This document shows positions 48,152 to 55,922 of a DNA stretch of 64,000 nucleotides, in pieces; position 1 is the first letter of the stretch; each line of letters opens with the position of its first letter. Source of the stretch: DATBLE01 sp963841405 (GTDB lineage: Bacteria; Actinomycetota; Thermoleophilia; Gaiellales; Gaiellaceae); NCBI GenBank assembly GCA_963841405.1, contig CAWJCM010000003.1, positions 186,001 through 250,000 of the forward strand, read 5' to 3'. The position numbers were made by a program, and so were the translations under genes. The notes beneath the pieces are model-generated. The model saw nothing but the letters and a program-made list of their open reading frames with translations, was not told the DNA's origin and made no database searches.

Positions 48152-49474
48152 CTAGCGAACGGTGAACCGGGAGGTCACGGCTTTGTAACCCGGTGCGCTT
48201 GCGGTCGCCGAGTAGGGGCCCGGTCCGAGCGTCACGGTCGCCAGCCCGTTCGCCCCGGTCTTCACGCGGTGACCGCCGACGAGGATCGCCACCCCGCCCA
48301 CCGGATCTCCGGCGTCGCGGACGGAGAGGTTCACCCTGGGCTTCGTGGCCTGGGCCTTCAGGGTCAGCTCGGCGAGGACGCGCGTGTGCCAGAAGCCACG
48401 GCCGCCGGCGTCGGCGTCGACGAACAGGTCGAGCGCGCCCTGTGAGCCCTCGCCCTGGGCGTTCCAGAGGAAGCCCGCGCCCGGCGGCGAGTGGAGCTTC
48501 TGCACGGGTTCGGTACTGCCGACAGCCTTGCTCGTCCGGGTGACGAAGATGCCGTCGGCCGCGTCTCCCCAGACGAGCCAGAGGCGTCCGCCGGGGCCGG
48601 CGAACGGCTTCGCGATCGTGAACGGACCGCGGGAGATCTTCCGCGTGGCCCCCCCGTAGCGGTAGAGCCGCACGGCGGGCTTGGTCACCCCTGCGTGGGT
48701 ATTGTCGCTGTAGGCGACGTAGACGCCGGGCGCGCCGAGGCGGCCGGAGATGCCCGAAACGCCGACGTCCTGTGTCCCGGTCGGCAGCACCACCCGGCCG
48801 GCGGCCGCCGGCAGCGCCCGCTCGACGTAGGTGCCGGGCGGGTTGCCGATCGTCAGGCCCGCCATCACGACCGCGCCGCTTCCGGAATCGGTCGCCAGGT
48901 CGCCCTGGAGGGTGAAGCAGGAACAGACCGTCGTGCCGACGCCGCCCGCGGCGAGCCCGACCTGGAAGACGCCCCGCCAGCCGGTCACCGGCTGGCCGTC
49001 CTTGGTGAGCGTGGCACCGATCGTCGCCGACGAGCCCGCGCCCGGCCCGCCCCAGACCGCACCCTGGTCGAGGGCCCACCCGGTTCCGTTCGCGCTGGCG
49101 GTCAGCGTGTTCACCCCGCTGACCGCCGAGCCCGTCTTCGGGGCGCCGGTCGCGAACAGGCGCAGCGTCCTGTCGGGCATGACGAGCAGGGCAAGGCCGT
49201 CGGCGCCGCCCCAGTCGGTCGCGACCGTGGTCGTTCCGAGCTTGGCGCCGCTCGGCGAGAAGCGTGTGTCGAAGATCGCGGTCGGCGCAGGGTTGCCGCG
49301 GTTCCAGATCACGTGCAGGGTGCCGTCGGCGGTGCGGGCGAGGCCGAGTTGCTGCCCGGCTCCCTTCGGGCCACTGATCCGCGTCCAGGCGGAACCGGCC
49401 GGCACAGCCGGGCCGGCGCCGAGCACGAGGGCCAGCGCGAAAGCGAAAGCGAGGGCGATGGGCGTGGAGCGCAT
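48152..49474 (-). CDS. Secreted beta-propeller-like protein with C-terminal Ig-like domain
   Basis: A 440-residue exported protein. The signal peptide is MRSTPIALAFAFALALVLG, cleaved near AGSA. The body holds BNR/propeller-like repeats: LGLARTADGTLHVIWNRG, LALLVMPDRTLRLFATG and GGRLWLVWGDAADGIFVTR. The last ~80 residues (VNLSVRDAGDPVGGVAILVG, ending APGYKAVTSRFTV) are a carboxypeptidase-regulatory-like Ig domain. ATG at 49474 has AGGAGG 8 nt upstream. ATG two codons earlier is too close. Surface binding protein; ligand unknown. Confidence 0.75.
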   Translation of the reverse strand: MRSTPIALAFAFALALVLGAGPAVPAGSAWTRISGPKGAGQQLGLARTADGTLHVIWNRGNPAPTAIFDTRFSPSGAKLGTTTVATDWGGADGLALLVMPDRTLRLFATGAPKTGSAVSGVNTLTASANGTGWALDQGAVWGGPGAGSSATIGATLTKDGQPVTGWRGVFQVGLAAGGVGTTVCSCFTLQGDLATDSGSGAVVMAGLTIGNPPGTYVERALPAAAGRVVLPTGTQDVGVSGISGRLGAPGVYVAYSDNTHAGVTKPAVRLYRYGGATRKISRGPFTIAKPFAGPGGRLWLVWGDAADGIFVTRTSKAVGSTEPVQKLHSPPGAGFLWNAQGEGSQGALDLFVDADAGGRGFWHTRVLAELTLKAQATKPRVNLSVRDAGDPVGGVAILVGGHRVKTGANGLATVTLGPGPYSATASAPGYKAVTSRFTVR

Positions 49475-49490
49475 TGGCATGTCCTCCTGC

Positions 49491-49769
49491 TCAGGTTTGC
49501 CAGGGCGAATGGGCGGTCTCGAGGATGCGCGCGAACGGAATCCCGGCCTGCTCGGCCGCCCGCCGCACGGCCGCAGCCGTCCCTTCGAACTGGCAGAGGA
49601 CGACCTCGTCCTCGCGCATCAGGATCGAGCCGAGATACTTGACCGACTCGCCGTGACGGGCCAGCTCGGCCGCCGAAGCGGAAGCGCGCACGTCGAGCGC
49701 CTGGACCTCTGCCTCGGTCACGCCGGGGCAGAAGCATTCGGCGACGAAGCCCTGGGCCGCTTCTCTCAT
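49491..49769 (-). CDS. DUF4242-like small ferredoxin-fold protein
   Basis: A 92-residue protein. VAECFCPGVTEAEVQALD, then VKYLGSILMREDEVVLCQFE and AAEQAGIPFARILE, follows the beta-alpha-beta pattern of DUF4242 (SCO4226-like) proteins, some of which bind nickel. The usual arginines of the family start are missing, so the match is at fold level. Start ATG 49769, with TACCGT ending 8 nt upstream. It lies 16 bp upstream of the secreted protein gene and is probably cotranscribed with it. Confidence 0.65.
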   Translation of the reverse strand: MREAAQGFVAECFCPGVTEAEVQALDVRASASAAELARHGESVKYLGSILMREDEVVLCQFEGTAAAVRRAAEQAGIPFARILETAHSPWQT

Positions 49770-49818
49770 CTCCGCCGACGGTACGGACGGGCGGCCCCCG
49801 GCGATAGTGGGGGAATCC

Positions 49819-52587
49819 CTATGCCGTCGCGCGCTCCGTTCGCTCGATCAGCGCCCCGAAGAGCTGGGCGCGCGAGCGGATCCCGAGCTTGCGATAGACG
49901 CGACTCAGCCTCGCCTCGACGGTCTTGACGCTGACGAACACCCGATCTGCGATCTCGCGGTTGGAGAGACCCGCCGCGGCCAGCTCGGCGACCCGGCGCT
50001 CGGTCGGGGTCAGACCGTCGGGCTCCGGCGGAGCGAGGCCGAGGCGCCCTATCTCGGCGCTCGCCCGCTCCCTCCAGAGCGTGGTGCCCGCCCGCTCGAA
50101 GACCACGAGCGCCTCGGTCAGCGCCTCGCGCGCCTGCCGGCGCTTGCGGGTGCGGCGAAGAAGGCGCCCCTGCGCGAGCAGGGTACGCGCCAGGTCCACG
50201 GGAATCTCGATGCGCCGGTGCTGGACGAGCGCCTCGTCGAGCGCCGCCTTCGCCTCGGCGAGCTCCCCCGCGGCAGCGTGGAGCAACCCGCGGCAGCGTC
50301 CTGCGACCGCGAGCGCTCGGGCACGGTCGACCGTCCGCGCCTGCTCCTCGAACGGCTCGAGCAGCGAGCGCGCCTCTTCGATCCTGCCGAGCTCGATGAG
50401 CGCCTCGATCTGGTCGGGGAGAAAGACGGCCAGTACGGGATCGGTCGAGCCGAGCCCCGCGACGAGCTTCGCGAGCGGCCCGAGCGCAGCGTCGACGGCC
50501 GCCGGGTTCCCCAGCGAGAGCTCGAGAAGGCCAATCGCCCAGAGCGGCCAGATCGTCCCCGCCCGCCACTGGAGCCGGTCGAACAGCGAGACCGCTCGTG
50601 CAGCCTCCGCCCGGGCCTCCTCGGCCCGCCCCTCGTGCGCACCGACAAGGGCGCTCGCGCTCAGCGCGATCGCCCCCGCCAGCAGGTCGTCGAGCAGGAG
50701 AGCGGTCTCCCGCGCGTCCTCGGCATAGCGGCGGGCGCGCCGGAGATCTCCCCGCCACAGTGCGGCCCAGACGAGGTAGAGGAAGACGAGCGGCACCTCG
50801 CTCTCGCGCCCTTGCTCGAGGGCGGCGCTGCGCACGGCGTCGAGCGCTGTCAACGACTCTTCGAGACGGCCGGTCCAGAGCAGCAGCAGTCCGCGGACGA
50901 ACCGGGGTCGCAGCAAAACCGGTGTGGCGTCGCCCGGGTCCTCGACCGCGACCGCCCGGTCGAGGTCCGCCTCCGCCAGCCCGTGACCGCACAGGAACTC
51001 GACCATCGTCTGCACCGCAAGCGGGGCGGCCAGCGCGCGGTCGATGCCGAGCCCCGAGGCAGCCGCAACCGCCGCCCGCGCGTGCGGCCGTGCCTCTGCG
51101 AAGTTGCCGAGGCTCACGAGATAGAAGGCGACATCGAGTTCGATCCCCGCCGCGAGCGAACGATCGGTTTCCGCCGCTGTTCGCGCTGCGAGTGCGAGCT
51201 CGAGCGCCTTCGCGAAGCCGGTCCGTCGAGCGCTCAGCTGCCCGAGGAGCCGCAGGGCCTGCCCGCGCTGCGGCTGTGTCGGCGCCTGGGCCAGCGCCTG
51301 CTCGGCCAGCGCCTCTGCCCGACCGAGATCACCGACGTCGAAGTGGAGCCCCGACGCGGCGATCAGCCGCCCGAACTGTCGAGCCGGATCGGGTGCGGGC
51401 ATCGAGCCGAGCGAGAGCTCCATCAACTCCGCCGCGGCGCCCGGAGCACCCCGTGCACGAGCCATCCGCGCAGCTTCTTCCAGCTGGTCGGCCGTTGCCT
51501 CGTCGGGTCGATCGACCCCGAAGGCCAGATGGCGCGCGCGCTCCTCCGGGTCGTCCAGGCGGCGCGCCAGCTCGCGATGAACGGCACGCCGCCGCGCGGA
51601 GGTCGCCGAGTCGTACACGGCGGAGGCGAGCAACGGATGCGTGAACCGGATCCGGCGGTCGGGCTCGATCCGGACGATGTCTGCCTGCTCGGCCGGCTCG
51701 AGCGCCCGTTCGTCGACATCCGACGTGGTTGGGGTGCTGAGGCAGGACGCGACGAGGAGTGCCTCTCTCGTCCGCCGTGGCAGACGGCCCAGCCGCGCCC
51801 GGATCAGCGCCCGCGAGTGCTCGGGGACCGGAAGAGCCGCGGCACCCGGCTCACTGCCGAGCCGCACGTGCTCACGGGCGATCTCGAGTGCGAAGAAAGG
51901 ATTCCCCTCGCTCGCCGCAGTCACCTTCACGGCCGTGGGACGCGGAAGCGAGCGCCCGAGCTCGCGTTTGATGATCTGGTGGATCGCGGCGACGCTCAGC
52001 GGAGCGAGGGTCAGCTCGGTCCGCTGTTCGCGACCGAGCTCGTCGGCGAACGTCGACGCCCGACCGTCGTCCGTCCGGCACGAGGTGAGCACGCTGACCC
52101 GCTCGCCGGCAAGCCGGCGCAACGCGAAGCAGAGTGCCGTCGCCGTCGCCGTGTCGAGCCACTGGGCGTCGTCCACCGCGACGACCACCGCCTCGGCGGC
52201 GGAGAGCCACCGGAGCAAGGACAGCACTCCGGTCGCGACCGCGCGCGCATCGGCATCGGCGGCCGCGGCGTCGCTTCGCAGGAGGGCGACGTCGACGGCG
52301 CGGCGCTGGACCGAGGGGAGCCGGTCGAATAGCTCGCGGCGTACGGGAGCGAGCAGGTCGGAGAGGCCGGAGAACGAGAGACGCACCTCGGCACCCGACG
52401 GCCGGGCAGAGAGCACGAGAACGCCGCTGTCGGCCGCCATCCGAACGCCCTCGCGCCAGAGCGTCGTCTTTCCCATGCCGGCGGGGCCCGACAGGACAAG
52501 CGAGGCCGGGCCGTCGCGCACGCGTGCGACGAAGGCGGCGAGCGCCTCCAGCTCGGGTCGCCTGCCGACGACCTCGCGCCTCGTCAC
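49819..52587 (-). CDS. Large ATP-binding LuxR-family (LAL/MalT-like) regulator
   Basis: A 922-residue regulator. The N-terminal STAND ATPase has Walker A LSGPAGMGKTTLWREG at about 33-48 and Walker B AVVVAVDDAQWLD at about 135-147. A long TPR-like alpha-helical region follows. The C-terminal LuxR helix-turn-helix is LTPTERRVAELAAAGLSNRE, then IADRVFVSVKTVEARL. Such regulators activate genes after binding inducer and ATP. No obvious regulated cluster is adjacent. GTG at 52587 follows CATCCT by 9 nt. Confidence 0.92.
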   Translation of the reverse strand: MTRREVVGRRPELEALAAFVARVRDGPASLVLSGPAGMGKTTLWREGVRMAADSGVLVLSARPSGAEVRLSFSGLSDLLAPVRRELFDRLPSVQRRAVDVALLRSDAAAADADARAVATGVLSLLRWLSAAEAVVVAVDDAQWLDTATATALCFALRRLAGERVSVLTSCRTDDGRASTFADELGREQRTELTLAPLSVAAIHQIIKRELGRSLPRPTAVKVTAASEGNPFFALEIAREHVRLGSEPGAAALPVPEHSRALIRARLGRLPRRTREALLVASCLSTPTTSDVDERALEPAEQADIVRIEPDRRIRFTHPLLASAVYDSATSARRRAVHRELARRLDDPEERARHLAFGVDRPDEATADQLEEAARMARARGAPGAAAELMELSLGSMPAPDPARQFGRLIAASGLHFDVGDLGRAEALAEQALAQAPTQPQRGQALRLLGQLSARRTGFAKALELALAARTAAETDRSLAAGIELDVAFYLVSLGNFAEARPHARAAVAAASGLGIDRALAAPLAVQTMVEFLCGHGLAEADLDRAVAVEDPGDATPVLLRPRFVRGLLLLWTGRLEESLTALDAVRSAALEQGRESEVPLVFLYLVWAALWRGDLRRARRYAEDARETALLLDDLLAGAIALSASALVGAHEGRAEEARAEAARAVSLFDRLQWRAGTIWPLWAIGLLELSLGNPAAVDAALGPLAKLVAGLGSTDPVLAVFLPDQIEALIELGRIEEARSLLEPFEEQARTVDRARALAVAGRCRGLLHAAAGELAEAKAALDEALVQHRRIEIPVDLARTLLAQGRLLRRTRKRRQAREALTEALVVFERAGTTLWRERASAEIGRLGLAPPEPDGLTPTERRVAELAAAGLSNREIADRVFVSVKTVEARLSRVYRKLGIRSRAQLFGALIERTERATA

Positions 52588-52652
52588 GGTCGGCCAAGGA
52601 TGCCCGCCGGTGCGCCCGCGTGCAACCGTGGTCGGCTCAGGCGCCGCCCCGT

Positions 52653-55600
52653 CTAGTCGAGCAGCGCCGGCCCCGCGCAGACCACGTCCAGCGCCGGACA
52701 GCCGGCGCAGGCGAACTCGCTGGGGCGCGGCGGGAAGACTCCGGCCTGGATCTGCGCGATCGACGCGGAGAGCTCGGCCTCGAGCGCGGGCAGCTCGTCG
52801 CGCCGGAAAACGGCCAGGACGAGATCGTCGGGGCGCTCGAGGAACTGGTACACGACCTCGACCTCGTCGGCGCCCGCCCGGAAGCAGGCGATCGCGTACA
52901 CGAGGCGCTGGAGCCGGTACTCGGCGTCGAAGATCTCGTCCGGCGACAGCTCACCGAGAAGGTTCGACTTGAAGTCGGCAACGAGCGCGCGGCCGCTCTC
53001 CAGGTGCAGCACGTCCAGGACGCCGTGGAAGAGCACGCCGTCGTGCTCGAACGCAAACGGCCGCTCCGACGAAGCACCGTCGAGGGCTGCCAGCCGGGCC
53101 GCGAGCGCCGAGCCGCAGTAGGCGTCGACCAGCGCGCCGATCCGCGCCAGTTCCTCGGCGGTCGCGCTCGGATACCAGCCCAGCACCTGGTCGAGCGACG
53201 GCGGCGTCGGCGCCGACAGGTCGACCCGCTCGAGCAGGCGGTGCACCGAGTCCCCGATCTCGCTCGCGGCCATCCCGGCGGGAAGGACGACACCGTCTCC
53301 GCGGCCGGCCCCGTCCACCGGCCTCATCCCGGCCAGCCGCTCCGCGTAGAAGCGGTACGGGCAGCGCTCGAATAGTGCGAGCGCCGAATACGACAGGCGG
53401 CGGACAGGCTCGACCGCGGGAGCAGCCACCGGCTCGAGCGGCGGCAGGACCGGCACCGTCGTGGAGGGCTCCGACACGGCCGCCTCGAACAGCGAGAGCT
53501 GCGCCTCCGCCGGCCGCTCCTCGCGCACCGGCGCCGGCTCGGGCGCGAACCGATCGACTCGCACCTGGAGCCGAGCCTCGCCCCGGGTCACCTCCCCGTC
53601 CTCGAGCTCGCCGAGCTCGAGACGGTCGAGCACCCATCCGATCGGCGTCTTCGGGTCGCGGCGGGCCGGGTCCACGGAGCCGGCGACGGCCAGCCTGTCG
53701 ATCGCACGTGTCATCGCCACGTAGTACAGGCGGAGCCGCTCGGCCTCGGCCGCGGCCTCCTCGGCGTCCCGCACCGCGTCGTACTCGAACGCGCCGACGC
53801 GCCGCCCCGTGAGCGGGTCGACGACCTTGAAGCCGAACCGTCCGTCGGGCAGGCAGATGATCTCCTCGCCCCTCGTCGACATGCGCTCGCGGCCGGCGTC
53901 GGCGACGACGACGACCTTGAATTCGAGACCCTTGGCCGCGTGGATGGTCAGCAGGCGGACGGCGCCGGCGCCCTCCTCCTCCGCGACCGCCTCGAGCTCC
54001 TTCACGCCGGCGGCGTCCTGCTCGGAGACGAAGTGGACGAACCCCTCGACGTCGGCGCCGCGCAACTCCTCGTAGGAGCGGGCGAGGCGTGCGAGCTTGC
54101 GCAGGTTCGCGTAACGGCGGCGGCCGTCCCACTGGGCGAGAACAGCGAGGTCGTAGTCGTGCTCGACCACGATCTGCTCGCAGAGGCGCTCGAGGCCGAA
54201 CGTGCCGGCGAGCGCGGTCAGCCGGTCGAAGCGCTGCCGAAAGGCCTGGAGCAGTCGCCGGTCGCGTTCCGACAGACCCTCGGGCAGCCCTTTCTCGACC
54301 GCGGTGAACAGGGGCCGGCGCGTCGCGTTGCGCCGCAGGACGACGAGACCGTCGTTCGAGACGCCGACGAACGGGGAGGCGAGCACGGTGACGAACGCCT
54401 CGTCGTCGTAGCGGTTGTGGATGAGCCGCAGGTAGCCGAGCAGGTCGACCACCTGCTGCTGGCCGAAGTACCCACGGCCGGTCGCGCGGTAGGTGGGCAG
54501 GCCGACCGCGCGCAGCGCCTCCTCGTACTGCTCGGCGTCGGTGCCGGCCGCGAACAGCAGGACGACCTCGCCCGGCTCGGCCTCGCCCTCGTCGACGAGC
54601 TCGCGCACGCGGCGGGCAACGGCCCCGGCTTCGCCGGCCCGCCAGGTGACGCCGGTGTCCTTGTAGCTGGCCTTGTCGGTGACGAGCAGCTCGACGGCCG
54701 GCCCCGACGCCGGGTCGGGAAAGCGCCCAGCGGCAACGAGCTTCTGGAACTCGCCCCCGAATGTGGCGCCGAACAGCTCGTTGACGACCGAGAGCACCTC
54801 CGGCCGCGACCGCCAGTTCTGCGTCAGCGGCAGCACCTCGCCCACCTGCTCGCGCCGCTCCTTGAAGACCTCGACGTCGGCATGGCGAAACCGGTAGATC
54901 GACTGGAACTCGTCGCCGACGAAGAACAGCTCCCCACGAGCGATCAGATCGATCAGCTCGCACTGGAGCCGGTTCGTGTCCTGGAACTCGTCGACGCAGA
55001 TCTGGCGGAAGCGCAACTGCTCGCGATCGCGGATCGCGGCGTCGTCGCGGAGCAGGTCGCGCGCGCGAAGCTGCAGATCCTCGAAGTCGAGCGCGGACTC
55101 ACGGTCCTTCGCCGCCTGGTACGAGCGCTCGAACGACTGGAGCAACCGCTCGAGCAGCGCGCGATCCCTCGCGGCGACGGCGTTCAGCGCGGCCTGCTCC
55201 AGCGCCTTGCACGCTTCCTCGTAGTCGTCGTCGCCCTTGACCGCGTAGCCGGAGAGGTCGAGCAGCGCCTCGGGTGGCGGGCACCGTCCGAGCAGCTCGA
55301 CCATCCGCGCGGCTTCGTCCGATCCGCCGGCTGCCGCCACGACCCGTGCCGCCGCCTCGTCGACCCCGGGCGCGTCGCCGATCGGCAGCTCCAGGCCGCG
55401 ACCGGCGGCGCGCAACGTTTCGTACACGCTCGTCAACATTCGCCGGAGAGCGGCCGAGCCGTAGGTGGCGAGCAGCGCCAGCCTGTCGGGCTGCCGTCCT
55501 ACACAGAACTCGCCCAGCGCGTCGTCGAATGCCTCGGCGCGGAGGACGGCCGCCTGGCTCTCGTCCAGCACGCGGAAGCGGGGGTCGAGCCCGGCTGCGA

Positions 55601-55922
55601 ACGGATGCTGCTTGAGCAGCCGCAGACAGAAGCCGTGGATTGTCGAGATCCACGCGCCGTCGAGCTCACGGGTGAGCTCGCGTCGTCCGAGCTCCGCCAG
55701 GCGTGCGCGGATGCGCGAGCGCAGCTCTGCGGCGGCCCGCTCCGTGTAGGTGATGACGAGAATGGAGCCGACGTCGATGCCGCTGTCGATTGCGCGGACG
55801 AACCGCTCGACCAACACGGCCGTCTTGCCGGTGCCCGCCCCTGCGGAGACGAAGACGAGACCTTCGGCCTCGATCGCGGCGTGCTGCTCCGGGGTCGGCG
55901 GCCGCTCCGTCGTGGTCGTCAC
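52653..55922 (-). CDS. addA: AddA-like helicase-nuclease subunit (UvrD helicase plus PD-(D/E)XK nuclease)
   Basis: A 1089-residue double-strand-break end-processing enzyme. Helicase motifs: VSAGAGTGKTAVLVERF (I), CVDEFQDTNRLQ (II), LLTIHAAKGLEFKVVVV (V) and LYYVAMTRAIDRL (VI). The C-terminal nuclease has ALVADFKSNL (Asp, Lys) and a YRLQRLVYAIAC segment. Cysteines FERCPYRFY and CAGCPALDVVC look like a Fe-S staple around the nuclease, more typical of AddB or AdnAB. GTG at 55922 follows the addB stop with no gap. The two subunits should form a RecBCD-like complex. Confidence 0.92.
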   Translation of the reverse strand: MTTTTERPPTPEQHAAIEAEGLVFVSAGAGTGKTAVLVERFVRAIDSGIDVGSILVITYTERAAAELRSRIRARLAELGRRELTRELDGAWISTIHGFCLRLLKQHPFAAGLDPRFRVLDESQAAVLRAEAFDDALGEFCVGRQPDRLALLATYGSAALRRMLTSVYETLRAAGRGLELPIGDAPGVDEAAARVVAAAGGSDEAARMVELLGRCPPPEALLDLSGYAVKGDDDYEEACKALEQAALNAVAARDRALLERLLQSFERSYQAAKDRESALDFEDLQLRARDLLRDDAAIRDREQLRFRQICVDEFQDTNRLQCELIDLIARGELFFVGDEFQSIYRFRHADVEVFKERREQVGEVLPLTQNWRSRPEVLSVVNELFGATFGGEFQKLVAAGRFPDPASGPAVELLVTDKASYKDTGVTWRAGEAGAVARRVRELVDEGEAEPGEVVLLFAAGTDAEQYEEALRAVGLPTYRATGRGYFGQQQVVDLLGYLRLIHNRYDDEAFVTVLASPFVGVSNDGLVVLRRNATRRPLFTAVEKGLPEGLSERDRRLLQAFRQRFDRLTALAGTFGLERLCEQIVVEHDYDLAVLAQWDGRRRYANLRKLARLARSYEELRGADVEGFVHFVSEQDAAGVKELEAVAEEEGAGAVRLLTIHAAKGLEFKVVVVADAGRERMSTRGEEIICLPDGRFGFKVVDPLTGRRVGAFEYDAVRDAEEAAAEAERLRLYYVAMTRAIDRLAVAGSVDPARRDPKTPIGWVLDRLELGELEDGEVTRGEARLQVRVDRFAPEPAPVREERPAEAQLSLFEAAVSEPSTTVPVLPPLEPVAAPAVEPVRRLSYSALALFERCPYRFYAERLAGMRPVDGAGRGDGVVLPAGMAASEIGDSVHRLLERVDLSAPTPPSLDQVLGWYPSATAEELARIGALVDAYCGSALAARLAALDGASSERPFAFEHDGVLFHGVLDVLHLESGRALVADFKSNLLGELSPDEIFDAEYRLQRLVYAIACFRAGADEVEVVYQFLERPDDLVLAVFRRDELPALEAELSASIAQIQAGVFPPRPSEFACAGCPALDVVCAGPALLD